A stretch of 39,296 nt of DNA from a virus. The position numbers and the translations under genes were made by a program. This document shows, piece by piece, positions 38,713 through 39,296 of the stretch; position 1 is the first letter of the stretch, and the number at the start of each line of letters is the position of its first letter. The DNA lies in the IMG/VR virus record IMGVR_UViG_3300024518_002571, positions 1 through 39,296 of that record; one strand, given 5' to 3'. The notes below the pieces were generated by a model. That model saw only the letters and a list, made by a program, of their open reading frames with translations. It was not told the origin of the DNA and ran no database searches.

Positions 38713-39296
38713 GCCTCGCCTGGCACTTCCTCGACGAGAAGGGACTCCTACGCAACGGCGACGCCCCGCCAGAGAACGGCGTCCCGCTGATTCACGAGGG
38801 CGCCCTCGAGTTGTGCGTTTCCGGGCTGCACGCAAGCGAGAAAGCGCGTGACGCGCTGATGTTCGCGCCGGGACCAATCATCTGCCGCGTCGAGTGCAGC
38901 GGCGATATCTTGCGCGAGAGCGACAAGCTCGTGTGCTGTGAGCGCACAATCCTTTGGCGCGCGGACGCAACGGACACGCTGCGCGCGTTCGCGCGATGGT
39001 GCGCGCTGGAAGTAGCAAGTCTTTGGGACATGCCGCAGGTTGTGCGCGAATACCTGGAGACGGGCGACGAGCCCAAGAGGGCCGCAGCCATGGACGCAGC
39101 CTGGGACGCAGCCAGGGCCGCAGCCTGGGCCGCAGCCTGGGACGCAGCCATGGACGCAGCCATGGACGCAGCCAGGGACGCAGCCAGGGACGCAGCCAGG
39201 GCCGCAGCCAGGGACGCAGCTAGGGCCGCAGCCAGGGCCGCAGCCAGGGACGCAGCCAGGGCCGCAGCCTGGGACGCAGCCTGGGACGCAGCCAGG
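38709..39296 (+). CDS. Protein with DUF7666-like N-terminus and Ala-rich tandem repeat (partial)
   Basis: 196 codons to the window edge, still open. The N-terminal domain (SLAWHFLDEKGLLRNGDAPP, LCVSGLHASEKARDALMFAP, IICRVECSGDI, DKLVCCERTILW) matches a phage domain I associate with DUF7666: an LxxGDGR-like start, LHAS, RV...G and DKLV-ERTIL. From residue 125 an (A/D)-A-A-(R/W/M) repeat runs to the edge. GTG 38709 overlaps the pentapeptide gene stop by four bases. Such repeats follow this domain in many phages; function unknown. Confidence 0.8.
   Translation, partial: MSLAWHFLDEKGLLRNGDAPPENGVPLIHEGALELCVSGLHASEKARDALMFAPGPIICRVECSGDILRESDKLVCCERTILWRADATDTLRAFARWCALEVASLWDMPQVVREYLETGDEPKRAAAMDAAWDAARAAAWAAAWDAAMDAAMDAARDAARDAARAAARDAARAAARAAARDAARAAAWDAAWDAAR
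39081..39296 (+). repeat. 12-bp Ala-rich tandem repeat
   Basis: Eighteen units of (GCC/GAC)GCAGC(C/T)(AGG/TGG/ATG), coding for (A/D)AA(R/W/M). It continues past the window edge. The predicted product is a long Ala-rich helix. Confidence 0.9.

Overview
The window is part of a high-GC tailed-phage genome, most likely a podovirus (short tail). On the minus strand, in reading order, it carries a large terminase, portal, scaffold, major capsid protein, a T7 gp11-like adaptor, a T7 gp12-like nozzle, internal-virion candidates and one giant polyvalent protein; no tape measure, sheath or tail tube is visible. Two or three candidate lipoproteins and a probable one-piece spanin point to a Gram-negative (diderm) host. 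No integrase, tRNA, CRISPR array or insertion sequence was found, and replication genes are outside the window, so the lifestyle is undetermined.

Layout. (1) 36.0 to 32.7 kb, minus: a small accessory block with a nuclease-like protein, a lipoprotein, small unknowns, two proteins with twin-arginine-like N-termini, a GroES-like co-chaperonin, a small-terminase candidate and a one-helix membrane protein. (2) 32.7 to 32.4 kb: a non-coding, hairpin-rich stretch. (3) 32.4 to 31.4 kb, minus: very small ORFs including a Lar-like zinc protein, a helix-turn-helix protein and a zinc ribbon, headed by a conserved leader. (4) 31.4 to 21.2 kb, minus: small structural genes, a putative u-spanin and the adhesion cassette (Calx-beta, beta-helix, LamG, jelly-roll). 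(5) 21.2 to 0 kb, minus: packaging, head, neck, nozzle and ejection proteins. Genes are tightly packed, with many ATGA, GTGA, TGATG or TAATG stop-start overlaps, which suggests long polycistronic messages with translational coupling. (6) 36.0 to 36.36 kb: a divergent intergenic region with an AT-rich island. (7) 36.36 kb to the end, plus: small accessory genes in two groups, each starting with the same leader sequence as block 3, including a pentapeptide-repeat protein and an Ala-rich repeat protein that runs off the window.

How it works together. Terminase fills a head built from portal, scaffold and capsid protein; the adaptor and nozzle close the neck; fibres and adhesins bind the cell; the giant protein and its neighbour are probably ejected with the DNA; the u-spanin candidate would finish lysis. 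The most notable points are: the shared leader in front of three operons on both strands; a two-tier 24-bp hairpin at 37.15-37.22 kb; the u-spanin candidate; the GroES gene nested out of frame in a twin-arginine-signal gene; an in-frame 56-bp duplication in an internal-virion gene; and an Arg-rich repeat array fused to a LamG domain. All assignments were made by reading the sequence; no database search was run.
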